Assembly: GCF_022430525.1 (NCBI RefSeq)
Contig: NZ_CP092519.1
Coordinates: forward strand, 1,428,454-1,492,453
Length of the DNA stretch: 64,000 nucleotides
Direction: 5' to 3'
Origin: Cetobacterium somerae
GTDB taxonomy: Bacteria; Fusobacteriota; Fusobacteriia; Fusobacteriales; Fusobacteriaceae
Numbering within the stretch: the first letter of the stretch is position 1; each line of letters opens with the position of its first letter. Positions 28,808-37,235 of the stretch are shown piece after piece. The position numbers and the translations under genes are program-made. Under the pieces are notes generated by a model. It saw only the letters and a list, made by a program, of their open reading frames with translations. It was not told the origin of the DNA and searched no databases.

Positions 28808-30439
28808 TTAGTTTATTTTTGCAAAAACTTCAACTATATTGTATAAGTGATCCTTTATTCTTCTATAGTTATTTAAAATATCCATATATCCTGTACTTAA
28901 CATTGCCGGCATTACATTTTCTGAAACATGCTCTAAATGCTCTGCTCTTGCTCTTTTATACTCTTCTTTTATAAAGTTACATTTTTTTATTGTTCCTATA
29001 AATAAATCTCTATCTCTTAATTCATAAGCTCTATTTATATCATCAAATAAATCTTCAACATTAGCATGTAATTGATTTAAAGTAGCTCTTTTATACTCAC
29101 TTAATTCAATTCCATTATCTTGCATTTTTTTCATTGTCTTTGCAATTCTTAATAAGTAATCACTTACAGTTTCATACTCATCACAAGTTTGTAAATTTTC
29201 TCTAGTATCTTCAGTATTCGCATGATCTAATGTTCCATTTAAAATATGGAAGTTTACATCTGAAATCTCTTTTTGGAATAAATCTAAAGTATCTTCTAAC
29301 TTCTCTATTTTTCCAACTTGATTATCTATCTTTTCTCTACCTGAAAGAACATTATCTAATTTCATAAATATCTCTTTTATATGTGTACCCATAGTTAAAA
29401 TTTCTTTTTGTGTTTGTTCAACTACTACTGATGGTGTATCTGCCATTAAAATATCTAAATGAGTTACTCTCTCTTTTGCAACTGGTGAGTCTGATTTTAC
29501 TACTTTACATAAGAAATCAGCTAAATATCCAGTAAATGGTATAAATAAACATACGTTTATTATGTTAAACATTGTATGAGCTGTTGCAATAGCTGCTGTT
29601 AAATTATTATCTGGATCTAAAATATGCTCTAAGAATCCTAAATAAAATCTAAATATTGTTGTTGCCCATAAAACTCCAGCAATATTAATTATTGTGTGTG
29701 CATAAGCTGCTCTTTTTGCATTTGCTGTAGCATTTAAAGATGCTAATAAAGCTGTTATTGTTGTTCCTACATTTTCTCCTAGAACTAATGCTACTGCTGT
29801 TGGATAATCAATTAATCCTTGTACAGCTAGTGTTATTGTAATACCTAACGTTGCTGAAGATGACTGAACAACTGCTGTTAATAACGCTCCTACCGCTGCT
29901 GCCTTTAATACTCCAAAATATGTATCTGCTGTAAACGCATGGAAAAGTGATACGAACTCTGGTAGTGATCTTAATGGTTTTAATCCATCACTCATTAATT
30001 CTAATCCAAAGAATATAAGTCCTAATCCCATAATTGCCATTGCTCTTGTTCTAGCTTTTTCACTAGTGAAGAACATTGTTGAAATAGCTGCTGCTCCAGC
30101 CATTGGAAGTCCATATTTTCCTATTTTTAAAACTAGTATCCATCCAGTTATTGTCGTTCCTATATTAGCTCCTAGTATTACTCCTAGTGCTTGCTTTAAT
30201 GTTAATAATGATGCATTAACAAATCCTATTGTCATTACAGTACTTACAGATGAAGATTGAACTAGCGCTGTTACGAACACTCCCATTCCTATTGCCATAA
30301 AACGGTTTGTTGTAAGCATAGCAAGAATTTTTTTCAATCTCTCTCCTGCCATTTTTTGCATTCCTTTAGACATATTTTCCATTCCATATAAGAATAGACC
30401 TAGTCCTCCTAGAACCTTAAAAAAGATATCTAAGTACAT
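28808..30439 (-). CDS. Na+/phosphate cotransporter family protein with PhoU-like domain
   Basis: 543 residues. The N-terminal about 310 residues contain two Na/Pi-cotransporter repeats, each with the QSSS signature (VQSSSVSTVMTIGF near residue 60 and VQSSSATLGITI near residue 190), plus GANIGTTITGW and GENVGTTITALL. The C-terminal about 200 residues are helical and PhoU-like. Family members import or export phosphate with Na+; the PhoU-like part suggests control by phosphate status. The gene has its own promoter, about 60 bases upstream. Confidence 0.9.
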   Translation of the reverse strand: MYLDIFFKVLGGLGLFLYGMENMSKGMQKMAGERLKKILAMLTTNRFMAIGMGVFVTALVQSSSVSTVMTIGFVNASLLTLKQALGVILGANIGTTITGWILVLKIGKYGLPMAGAAAISTMFFTSEKARTRAMAIMGLGLIFFGLELMSDGLKPLRSLPEFVSLFHAFTADTYFGVLKAAAVGALLTAVVQSSSATLGITITLAVQGLIDYPTAVALVLGENVGTTITALLASLNATANAKRAAYAHTIINIAGVLWATTIFRFYLGFLEHILDPDNNLTAAIATAHTMFNIINVCLFIPFTGYLADFLCKVVKSDSPVAKERVTHLDILMADTPSVVVEQTQKEILTMGTHIKEIFMKLDNVLSGREKIDNQVGKIEKLEDTLDLFQKEISDVNFHILNGTLDHANTEDTRENLQTCDEYETVSDYLLRIAKTMKKMQDNGIELSEYKRATLNQLHANVEDLFDDINRAYELRDRDLFIGTIKKCNFIKEEYKRARAEHLEHVSENVMPAMLSTGYMDILNNYRRIKDHLYNIVEVFAKIN

Positions 30440-30500
30440 TTTTCCTCCTAAATTTTACTTTTTTATTTTAATTTTTTTGGTTAAATAGTCAATCTGGTAA

Positions 30501-30529
30501 ATTTTAACATGTATTTTAATAAATGTAAA
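30501..30529 (-). promoter_or_regulatory. Promoter of the Na/Pi cotransporter gene
   Basis: On the - strand: TTTACA (30529-30524), 17-base spacer, TAAAAT (30506-30501). Confidence 0.65.
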
Positions 30530-30593
30530 ATAAAAAACCATTTTTTAACTTAAATTTTACACGTTTTTAACATTAAAATAATTTTTCATAAAA

Positions 30594-30626
30594 TAAAAAA
30601 AGAGGTGTTTTTTTTCAACACCTCAT
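30594..30626 (-). terminator. Terminator after the DAACS symporter gene
   Basis: On the - strand GAGGTGTT pairs with AACACCTC, followed by seven Ts. Confidence 0.9.
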
Positions 30627-30665
30627 TTAACCCTTGTTTTTATTGATATCTACCCTTAGATATTC

Positions 30666-31862
30666 CTATATATTATCAAAAAATTCTTTTGAATTTTTTT
30701 CAAGTTTAAATCCTGCTATTTTATTTACAATAATCGCTATTGCTCCATCTCCAGTTACATTACAAGCAGTTCCAAAACTATCTTGTGCTAAGTAAAGGGC
30801 AATCATTATTGATGTTAATGTTGGAGGGAATCCTAACATTGTTTCAATAATTCCTAACGCTGCCATAACTGCTCCTCCAGGAACTCCTGGTGCTGCAACC
30901 ATTGTAACTCCTAACATTAGTATAAATCCAAACATTGTTCCAAAAGTTATACTCATTCCATTTAACATCATTATTGCCATTGCACAACTTACTAATGTTA
31001 TTGTACTTCCTGATAAATGTATCGTTGCACAAAGAGGTACAACAAACTCAGCAATACCTGTATTTACACCATTTTCTTTTGTTTGATTCAGTGTTACTGG
31101 TATCGTAGCTGCTGATGATTGAGTTCCTATTGCTGTAAAATACGCTGGTAACATTGTTTTTAATAATCTAATTGGGTTTGCTCCTGCCATACCTCCAGCT
31201 ATAAAATAAAGTATTAAAAGTATTGTTATATGTAATAAAATAATTACAGCAAATACTTTAGAGAATACTGTTAATATTGTAGCAACTTGTCCAGCATAAG
31301 TCATATTTGCAAAAATTCCAGCTATATGTAGTGGTAAAAATGGAATAATTATATTTCTTATAATTCCTTCTACAACTTTTTGGAATTCATTCATTACATC
31401 TTTTATTGCATGCCCTTTTACTATTGCAATTCCTATTCCCAAAATAAAAGCCATTAATAATGCTGTCATTACATCCATTATTGGCGGCATATTTATTGTT
31501 AAATATCCTGATAATAATGCATGTTCCGGATTATCTGCTGTTTCTAGCATTGATCCTGTTTTTAAAATCATTTTAAATACTGCCGTATTTACAAAATATG
31601 TAAATGAACCTGCTAAAACTGTTGAAATATATGCTATTGCTGTCGTTACTCCCAACAACTTACCTGCTCCAGTTCCTAAATCACCAATTCCAGGTGCAAC
31701 GAATCCGATTATGATAAGCGGTATTGAGAATTTTAAAAAGTTTCCAAAAATACCATTAAATGTTGCTAATAATCTTATAGGTACCTCCATTCCTAACATA
31801 CCTACTCCAATACCAATTATAATTGCCAAAATCAGTTTTGGTAAAAGACCTATTTTTTTCAT
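30666..31862 (-). CDS. Dicarboxylate/amino acid:cation symporter (DAACS family)
   Basis: 398 residues with many hydrophobic segments from the N-terminus onward (KLILAIIIGIGVGML). GTQSSAATIPVTL (about residues 240-252) is the serine-rich re-entrant loop of the glutamate-transporter fold, followed by a FVVPLCATIHLSGST segment and the substrate-binding region with GVPGGAVMAALGI and ALYLAQDSFGTACNVTGDGA. It couples uptake of an amino acid or C4-dicarboxylate to Na+ or H+. The exact substrate is not predictable, though the sequence resembles the SstT/Glt group. It is divergent from hflX. Confidence 0.9.
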   Translation of the reverse strand: MKKIGLLPKLILAIIIGIGVGMLGMEVPIRLLATFNGIFGNFLKFSIPLIIIGFVAPGIGDLGTGAGKLLGVTTAIAYISTVLAGSFTYFVNTAVFKMILKTGSMLETADNPEHALLSGYLTINMPPIMDVMTALLMAFILGIGIAIVKGHAIKDVMNEFQKVVEGIIRNIIIPFLPLHIAGIFANMTYAGQVATILTVFSKVFAVIILLHITILLILYFIAGGMAGANPIRLLKTMLPAYFTAIGTQSSAATIPVTLNQTKENGVNTGIAEFVVPLCATIHLSGSTITLVSCAMAIMMLNGMSITFGTMFGFILMLGVTMVAAPGVPGGAVMAALGIIETMLGFPPTLTSIMIALYLAQDSFGTACNVTGDGAIAIIVNKIAGFKLEKNSKEFFDNI

Positions 31863-31913
31863 TTTTTCTCCTCCCAGTATTTAACTTTGTTTATAAAAGA
31901 ATCAATAATATAT

Positions 31914-31942
31914 GTAATACTACATTTTTTTCGGATTTGCAA
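31914..31942 (-). promoter_or_regulatory. Promoter of the DAACS symporter gene
   Basis: On the - strand: TTGCAA (31942-31937), 17-base spacer, TATTAC (31919-31914). Confidence 0.55.
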
Positions 31943-31969
31943 ATATTTTTTATGTAAGTATCATTAAAT

Positions 31970-31998
31970 TTGTATTTTTTATATATATGTAGTAAAAT
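31970..31998 (+). promoter_or_regulatory. Promoter of hflX
   Basis: TTGTAT (31970-31975), 17-base spacer, TAAAAT (31993-31998), about 43 bases before the start. Confidence 0.55.
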
Positions 31999-32040
31999 TA
32001 ATATAAAAACTTAATTATATTAAGGTCAAGGATGTGAAAT

Positions 32041-33834
32041 ATGATAAAAGGTAATGTTGAAGGAGTTAGAGATTCTATTTTAGCAGAATTAGATACTATT
32101 TATAGTATGAGTGTTGAAAAAGGAAAACTTGTTAGTCCTGAAATTGTTGCACTTATAACTGATATAACTCGAGTTATAAATCGTGAAATTAGTGTTTCAA
32201 TTGATAGAAAAGGAAAAATATTAGAAGTAGCTATTGGAGATAGCAATAGTGTTGAACTACCTATTTTAGAAATTTCTAGTAAAAAATTAAGTGGAGTTAA
32301 AGTTATTCATACTCATCCCAATGGATATTCTAAACTTTCTATGATTGATATTTCAGCTTTATTAAAGTTAAAATTAGATGCTATATTGGCTATTGGTGTA
32401 GGAGAAACTGAAATAACTGGTGTTAATATAGGATACTGCAAAATAGAAAATCAAGAACTAACTTATGAAGAAATTGAAAATTTATCTTTAGATAAAGTTA
32501 TGTCTACAGATTATTTAGATAAAGTTTTAGAAATTGAATCTGAACTTAGAAAAAGTGATGTTGTTGAAGATGATAGCGAATATGCCATAGTTGTTGGTGT
32601 AGATTCTGAAGAGAGCTTAGATGAATTAGAAGAATTAGCTAGAGCATGTGATGTTAATGTTGCAGGAAGAATTTTTCAAAAGATAAAAAGAATTGACAAT
32701 ATCTTCTATATTGGTAGTGGAAAAGTTAGAGAATTAGCTTTACTAAGACAGATTAAAAATGCTAACTTAATAATTTTTGATGAAGAGTTAAGTGGAGTTC
32801 AGATTAAAAACTTAGAAGCTGTTACGGGATGTAAAGTTATTGATAGAACAATACTTATTCTTGAAATTTTCGCTAGAAGAGCTAGAACTAGAGAAGCTAA
32901 GATACAAGTTGAATTAGCACAACTTAAATATAGAAGCCAAAGACTTATTGGTTTAGGTAGTATTATGTCTAGAACTGGTGGAGGAATTGGAACTAAAGGT
33001 CCTGGAGAAAAAAAGTTAGAGATAGATAGAAGAAGAATTAAAGATGAAATCTTTGCTCTTAGACAAGAGTTAGAAAAAATAAAAAAAATTAGAGCTCTTC
33101 AAAGAACTAAAAGAGAAAGTTCAGGTATTCCTAGAGTTTCTTTAGTTGGATATACTAACGTAGGAAAATCAACACTTAGAAATCTTCTTGTTGAAATGTA
33201 TCCAAGTGATAATACTGTTAAAAAAGAAGCTGTTTTTGCAGAAAATATGCTTTTTGCAACTTTAGATGCTACTACTAGAACTATGGTTCTTCCAGATAAA
33301 AGAGTTACTGCTTTAACTGATACTGTTGGATTTGTTAGAAAACTTCCTCATGATTTAATTGAAGCTTTCAAATCTACATTAGAAGAAGTTATTTTTTCTG
33401 ATTTACTTGTTCACTTAGTTGACGCTTCAAGTGATACTGTTGTTCAACAAATTAAATCTGTTGAAAATGTTTTAACAGAATTAGGTGCAATTGATAAACC
33501 GACTATACTTGCTTTAAATAAATGCGATGTAGCTACTGATGAGCAAATTGAAAAATTAAAAGAATTATATAACCATATGGATATCGTTGAAATTAGTGCT
33601 AAAAATGAAATTAATATCGATTTATTAATGGATAAAATTACAACGTCTTTACCTAGAACAATGAAAAGAGTAGAGCTTTTAATTCCATATTCAGATAGTT
33701 CGATTAATGCTTACTTACATAGAAATGCTATTATCGAAAGTGAATCTTATGAAGCTGAAGGAACATTAATTATTGCTACTGTTAGTGATGAAGTTTACAA
33801 TAAATGTTCTAATTTCATTATAAAAGAAATTTAA
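32041..33834 (+). CDS. hflX: GTPase HflX with long N-terminal JAMM-like extension
   Basis: HflX binds ribosomes and splits stalled or heat-damaged 70S particles. Residues about 180-597 are the usual protein: the N-terminal HflX domain, a coiled segment containing GSIMSRTGGGIGTKGPGE, G1 motif GYTNVGKS (370-377), switch regions (FATLDATTR, DTVGFVRKLP) and NKCD. The first about 180 residues are additional. They contain His90-x-His92-Pro-x6-Ser100-x2-Asp103, the spacing of the JAMM/MPN metal site, within a beta-rich context. A strong SD is lacking (AAGGATGTGAAAT before ATG). The function of the extension is not known. Confidence 0.93.
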   Translation: MIKGNVEGVRDSILAELDTIYSMSVEKGKLVSPEIVALITDITRVINREISVSIDRKGKILEVAIGDSNSVELPILEISSKKLSGVKVIHTHPNGYSKLSMIDISALLKLKLDAILAIGVGETEITGVNIGYCKIENQELTYEEIENLSLDKVMSTDYLDKVLEIESELRKSDVVEDDSEYAIVVGVDSEESLDELEELARACDVNVAGRIFQKIKRIDNIFYIGSGKVRELALLRQIKNANLIIFDEELSGVQIKNLEAVTGCKVIDRTILILEIFARRARTREAKIQVELAQLKYRSQRLIGLGSIMSRTGGGIGTKGPGEKKLEIDRRRIKDEIFALRQELEKIKKIRALQRTKRESSGIPRVSLVGYTNVGKSTLRNLLVEMYPSDNTVKKEAVFAENMLFATLDATTRTMVLPDKRVTALTDTVGFVRKLPHDLIEAFKSTLEEVIFSDLLVHLVDASSDTVVQQIKSVENVLTELGAIDKPTILALNKCDVATDEQIEKLKELYNHMDIVEISAKNEINIDLLMDKITTSLPRTMKRVELLIPYSDSSINAYLHRNAIIESESYEAEGTLIIATVSDEVYNKCSNFIIKEI

Positions 33835-33851
33835 GCCACTAAATTTTAAAT

Positions 33852-33884
33852 AAAAAGCCAAAATTTTTGGCTTTTTATTTTTAA
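33852..33884 (+). terminator. Terminator after hflX
   Basis: AAAAGCCAAAA pairs with TTTTGGCTTTT, followed by a T-rich tract. Confidence 0.88.
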
Positions 33885-33904
33885 AATTTTTTTAAAAAAT
33901 TGCA

Positions 33905-33933
33905 TTGACATTTTTTTTATATTATGATACTAT
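33905..33933 (+). promoter_or_regulatory. Promoter of the tRNA cluster
   Basis: TTGACA (33905-33910), 17-base T-rich spacer, TACTAT (33928-33933), 12 bases before the first tRNA. Confidence 0.85.
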
Positions 33934-33945
33934 ATTTTTGTGATT

Positions 33946-34021
33946 GCGGGAGTAGCTCAGTTGGTAGAGCGTCAGCCTTCCAAGCTGAATGTCGCGAGTT
34001 CGACCCTCGTCTCCCGCTCCA
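33946..34021 (+). tRNA. tRNA-Gly (anticodon TCC)
   Basis: 76 bases with encoded CCA. Acceptor arm GCGGGAG/CTCCCGC, D-arm with AGCTCAGTTGGTAGAGC, anticodon loop CTTCCAA, T-loop GTTCGAC. First of a four-gene cluster covering the 530-base gap between hflX and the convergent P-type ATPase gene. Confidence 0.97.
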
Positions 34022-34040
34022 ACAAAATATTTGGTACACC

Positions 34041-34116
34041 TGCCCCGTTCGTTCAGTGGTAAGGACAATAGATTTTCACTCTATAAACAGGGGTTCGATT
34101 CCCCTACGGGGTACCA
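34041..34116 (+). tRNA. tRNA-Glu (anticodon TTC)
   Basis: 76 bases with encoded CCA. Acceptor arm TGCCCCG/CGGGGTA, including one G-U pair; anticodon stem ATAGA/TCTAT with loop TTTTCAC; T-loop GTTCGATTC. Confidence 0.95.
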
Positions 34117-34118
34117 TT

Positions 34119-34194
34119 GGGGATATAGCTCAGTTGGGAGAGCGACGCACTTGCACTGCGTAGGTCAGCGGTTCGACTCCGCTTATCTCCACCA
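34119..34194 (+). tRNA. tRNA-Ala (anticodon TGC)
   Basis: 76 bases with encoded CCA. Acceptor arm GGGGATA/TATCTCC with one G-U pair at the third position, the G-U identity element of tRNA-Ala; anticodon stem ACGCA/TGCGT with loop CTTGCAC. Starts 2 bases after the previous tRNA. Confidence 0.97.
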
Positions 34195-34197
34195 TTT

Positions 34198-34274
34198 GCC
34201 TAGATAGCTCAGTTGGCTAGAGCACCCGGTTCATACCCGGGCGGTCGAAGGTTCGAATCCTTTTCTAGGCACCA
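34198..34274 (+). tRNA. tRNA with CAT anticodon (probably elongator Met)
   Basis: 77 bases with encoded CCA. Acceptor arm GCCTAGA/TCTAGGC is fully paired, so it is not the initiator tRNA, which has an unpaired first position. Anticodon stem CCCGG/CCGGG with loop TTCATAC. Elongator Met is the simplest reading; an Ile species with lysidine-modified CAT cannot be excluded from sequence alone. Confidence 0.88.
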
Positions 34275-34285
34275 TTTGAAACTTT

Positions 34286-34312
34286 ACACTCTTAATAAGA
34301 GTGTTTTTTTTT
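34286..34312 (+). terminator. Terminator of the tRNA cluster
   Basis: ACACTCTT pairs with AAGAGTGT, loop AAT-type, then a run of eight or more Ts. Confidence 0.9.
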
Positions 34313-34340
34313 ACTTTATTTTTTCTGTATAATTGGTATT

Positions 34341-34368
34341 AAAAAAAGCTGCTTTAAGCAGCTTTTTT
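34341..34368 (-). terminator. Terminator after the P-type ATPase gene
   Basis: On the - strand AAGCTGCTT pairs with AAGCAGCTT, followed by seven Ts, directly after the stop codon. The stem is symmetrical and has Ts on both sides. Confidence 0.88.
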
Positions 34369-36974
34369 TATCTATCATACTTTATATATTTTAATACTTG
34401 AATTATTAATGTTGGTATAAATGCTAATATTGTCATTTCTCCAAAATTCATTACACTCAAATCAGATACTGCAAACATTTCATGGAATGACGGAACTAAT
34501 AAAACCATATATAATAATGCTGCTCCTAATAAAAATGCATATATACTAAACATATTTTTTGTTATTCCTAATTTTATTATAGAACCGTTTCCTCTACAAT
34601 TAAACCCGTGAAATAATCTTCCTAAACATAGTGTTGAAAATGCCATTGTACTTCCTAAACCAACATCTCCTTTAGCATATCCTAAATAAAATGCAATCAT
34701 TGTTACAATTGCAATCAGCATCCCTTCCATCAAAATTCTTCCTGATAATTTTTTATCTAATAATGGTGAATTAGCTTCTCTTGGTTTTTCATCTAATACA
34801 TCTCCATGAGAAGGTTCCATTCCTATAGCAATTGCAGGTAAACTATCTGTCAATAAATTTATAAATAAAAGATGTACTGGTGCAAATATTACAGGTAAAC
34901 CCATTAAAGAAGCATAAAATACCGCTAAAATTCCCGCTGTATTTCCAGATAATAAAAATCTTATTGAATTTTTTATATTCGCATATAAATTTCTTCCAGT
35001 TACAACTGATTTTATTATCGTAGAGAAATTATCATCAGTAAGTATCATCGATGCTGCATCTTTCGAAACTTCTGTTCCTGTTATCCCCATAGCTATTCCT
35101 ACATCTGCCTTCTTAAGTGCTGGGGCATCATTTACTCCGTCTCCTGTCATAGCACAAATTTTACCTAATTTTTGCCATGCTGAAACAATCCTAATTTTAT
35201 GCTCTGGTGAAACTCTTGCATAAACAGATATTCTTTCTACATGCTTCATAAGTTCATCATCACTCATTTTTTCAATTTCAACACCGTTTAAAGTTTCATC
35301 TCCATCTTTATATATACCTATCTCTTTTGCGATAGCCTTAGCTGTAACTTTATAATCTCCTGTTATCATAACTGGTTTTATTCCAGCTCTTATACAATTT
35401 TTTACAGCTTCTTTAGATTCTTCTCTTGGAGGATCAATCATACTAATTAATCCTATAAAGATAAAACTATCTTCATCTGAAAACTCTAATTCTCTTATTC
35501 CTTCTATCTCTTTCATTGCAAAAGCTAAAACTCTTAAACCATGTTCTGCAAAATTTATATTTGCTTTTTTTATTTTTTCTACATCTGCTTCTGATATTTT
35601 TTCAATATTCCCATCTTCTCTCAATATGTATTTAGCTTTTTCTACAACAACATCTGGAGCACCCTTAGTTATTAAATAATTTTTACCTTCAATCTCATTT
35701 AAAGTACTCATCATTTTTCTATCTGAATCAAACGGTAACTCTTTTAATCTAGGGTATTTATTTCTAATTTCAACTTCTGCTAAGTTATATTTATGCCCCA
35801 CATTTACTAAAGCTATTTCAGTTGGATCACCAATTTCTTGACCATTGTTATTTACTGCATCACTACATAAAATAGCGCTTCTTAAGAGTCCAATTTCAAT
35901 TTTTGAGTTTAAATCAATTTTTTCAGATTCTACTACTTTACCATCTACATAAAGGTGTTGAACTGTCATCTTATTTTGTGTTAACGTTCCTGTTTTATCA
36001 GAGCAAATTACAGAAACACACCCTAAAGATTCTACTGAGTGAAGCTTTTTTATAATAGCATTCTCTTTGGCCATCTTTTGAGTACCAATTGCTAAAACTA
36101 TTGTTACTATAGATCCTAAAGCTTCTGGTATTGCAGCTACCGCTAAAGCTACAGCAAACATTAATGAATCCAATATATTTATTCCTCTAGCCACACTCAT
36201 AAAAAATACAACTATACATAAAACTATTATAGCAATTGATAGTTTTTTTCCAAATTTCTCCAATGATTTTTGTAGTGGTGTCATCGCATCTTCTGTTTCA
36301 TCCAATAATGATGCAATCTTTCCTAGCTCTGTTTTCATACCTATTGTTGTCACCAATATCTTTGCTCTTCCATAAGTTACTAAACTTCCTGAAAAAACCA
36401 TATTTTTTTGGTCCCCAACTGTTAAACCTGTTGTATCTATAGTTTGAGATATTTTCTCTACACTTTCAGACTCTCCTGTTAATGAACTCTCGTTTACCAT
36501 TAAAGAATGAGTTTCTAAGACTCTACCATCACTAGGAACAACATCCCCAGCTTCTATTAAAACTATGTCTCCAGGAAGCAATTCTGATGAGTTTATCTCT
36601 TGCTTTTGACCGTCTCTTATAACTTTAGCTTTAGGAGAAGACATTTTCTTTAAACTTTCCAACGATTTCTCTGCTTTTAAATGTTGAACAGTACCTAAAA
36701 TTGAGTTCATTATAATTACTGCTAAAATTACTATTGTACTTTCTTTATTTCCAGAAACAAATGAAATTGCTGCTGCAACTAATAAAATTATTACTAAAAA
36801 ATCCTTAAATTGCTCTAAAAAAATCGCTATTGCTGTTTTCTTTTCTTTACTGTTTAGTACATTTTCTCCATATTCCTCCTTCAGTTTTTCTAAATCCTGT
36901 TTTTTTAATCCTTCTTCAGAAGTGTCAAAATATCCTAACAACTCCTCTTTACTTTTCGAATAAAAATCCTTCAT
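34368..36974 (-). CDS. P2-type cation ATPase (Ca2+/Mn2+ class), riboswitch controlled
   Basis: An 868-residue ion pump. Visible features are an N-terminal cation-ATPase domain, actuator motif TGES, the M4 motif IPEALGSIV, phosphorylation site ICSDKTGTLTQNKMTV, hinge TGDGVNDAPALKKADVG, and M5/M6 ion-site segments SGNTAGI and NLLTDSLPAIAIG. Compared with SERCA, the M5 Glu of site I is replaced (N-T-A-G where SERCA has N-V-G-E), while the site II Asn/Thr/Asp of M6 and the M4 Glu remain. This is the single-site pattern of PMR1-type Ca2+/Mn2+ pumps. The leader carries a yybP-ykoY Mn2+ riboswitch, so Mn2+ efflux is the favoured role. Confidence 0.93.
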   Translation of the reverse strand: MKDFYSKSKEELLGYFDTSEEGLKKQDLEKLKEEYGENVLNSKEKKTAIAIFLEQFKDFLVIILLVAAAISFVSGNKESTIVILAVIIMNSILGTVQHLKAEKSLESLKKMSSPKAKVIRDGQKQEINSSELLPGDIVLIEAGDVVPSDGRVLETHSLMVNESSLTGESESVEKISQTIDTTGLTVGDQKNMVFSGSLVTYGRAKILVTTIGMKTELGKIASLLDETEDAMTPLQKSLEKFGKKLSIAIIVLCIVVFFMSVARGINILDSLMFAVALAVAAIPEALGSIVTIVLAIGTQKMAKENAIIKKLHSVESLGCVSVICSDKTGTLTQNKMTVQHLYVDGKVVESEKIDLNSKIEIGLLRSAILCSDAVNNNGQEIGDPTEIALVNVGHKYNLAEVEIRNKYPRLKELPFDSDRKMMSTLNEIEGKNYLITKGAPDVVVEKAKYILREDGNIEKISEADVEKIKKANINFAEHGLRVLAFAMKEIEGIRELEFSDEDSFIFIGLISMIDPPREESKEAVKNCIRAGIKPVMITGDYKVTAKAIAKEIGIYKDGDETLNGVEIEKMSDDELMKHVERISVYARVSPEHKIRIVSAWQKLGKICAMTGDGVNDAPALKKADVGIAMGITGTEVSKDAASMILTDDNFSTIIKSVVTGRNLYANIKNSIRFLLSGNTAGILAVFYASLMGLPVIFAPVHLLFINLLTDSLPAIAIGMEPSHGDVLDEKPREANSPLLDKKLSGRILMEGMLIAIVTMIAFYLGYAKGDVGLGSTMAFSTLCLGRLFHGFNCRGNGSIIKLGITKNMFSIYAFLLGAALLYMVLLVPSFHEMFAVSDLSVMNFGEMTILAFIPTLIIQVLKYIKYDR

Positions 36975-37045
36975 AGATTTCCCTCCATATAATTTTATAT
37001 TTTTAATTATTTACCGACTTAATAGATATTTTCATTTTTCAAAAA

Positions 37046-37091
37046 TAAAAAAAGACTTTCAGTGTAGGTTAAAACCTACACTAAAAGTCTT
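37046..37091 (-). terminator. Riboswitch-controlled terminator upstream of the P-type ATPase
   Basis: On the - strand, a 19-bp stem runs from AAGACTTTTAG through TGTAGGTT and back (one G-U), with a 2-base TT gap in the apex and seven Ts after. Its 5' arm shares bases 37091-37081 with the 3' half of aptamer helix P1, so ligand-stabilised P1 should prevent termination. Confidence 0.92.
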
Positions 37092-37171
37092 GTCACCTTT
37101 TTTAGGTGTATAGTACCAGATTTTTTCAAATCGAGATGTTGACACTATACTTTTGACTACTCCCTTTGAGT
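37080..37171 (-). ncRNA. yybP-ykoY (Mn2+-sensing) riboswitch aptamer
   Basis: On the - strand the leader contains the conserved loop elements AAAGGGAGTAG and GACAAGACTTT. Helices that can be drawn are P1 (ACTCAAAG with CTTTTAGT, one mismatch), P2 (GTATAGT with ACTATAC), a small internal hairpin (GATTT/AAATC) and P3 (CACCT with AGGTG). This agrees with the known four-way architecture in which the two conserved loops dock and bind Mn2+. In Lactococcus the same aptamer class controls a P-type ATPase gene (yoaB). Mn2+ binding is expected to turn the gene on here by antitermination. Confidence 0.88.
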
Positions 37172-37200
37172 ATATCTTTATCTTTAATATTACTTAATGA

Positions 37201-37229
37201 AGTTTATACTTTTTTTTTATATTTGTCAA
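37201..37229 (-). promoter_or_regulatory. Promoter of the riboswitch-ATPase unit
   Basis: On the - strand: TTGACA (37229-37224) and TAAACT (37206-37201) with a 17-base spacer; TATAAA at 37208-37203 (15-base spacer) is an alternative -10. Confidence 0.7.
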
Positions 37230-37235
37230 CTTTTT

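Noticed and set aside
33924-34207. Two overlapping frames of 72-79 codons
   Set aside because: They are read through the tRNA-Gly, tRNA-Glu and tRNA-Ala genes and have no SD or protein-like composition.
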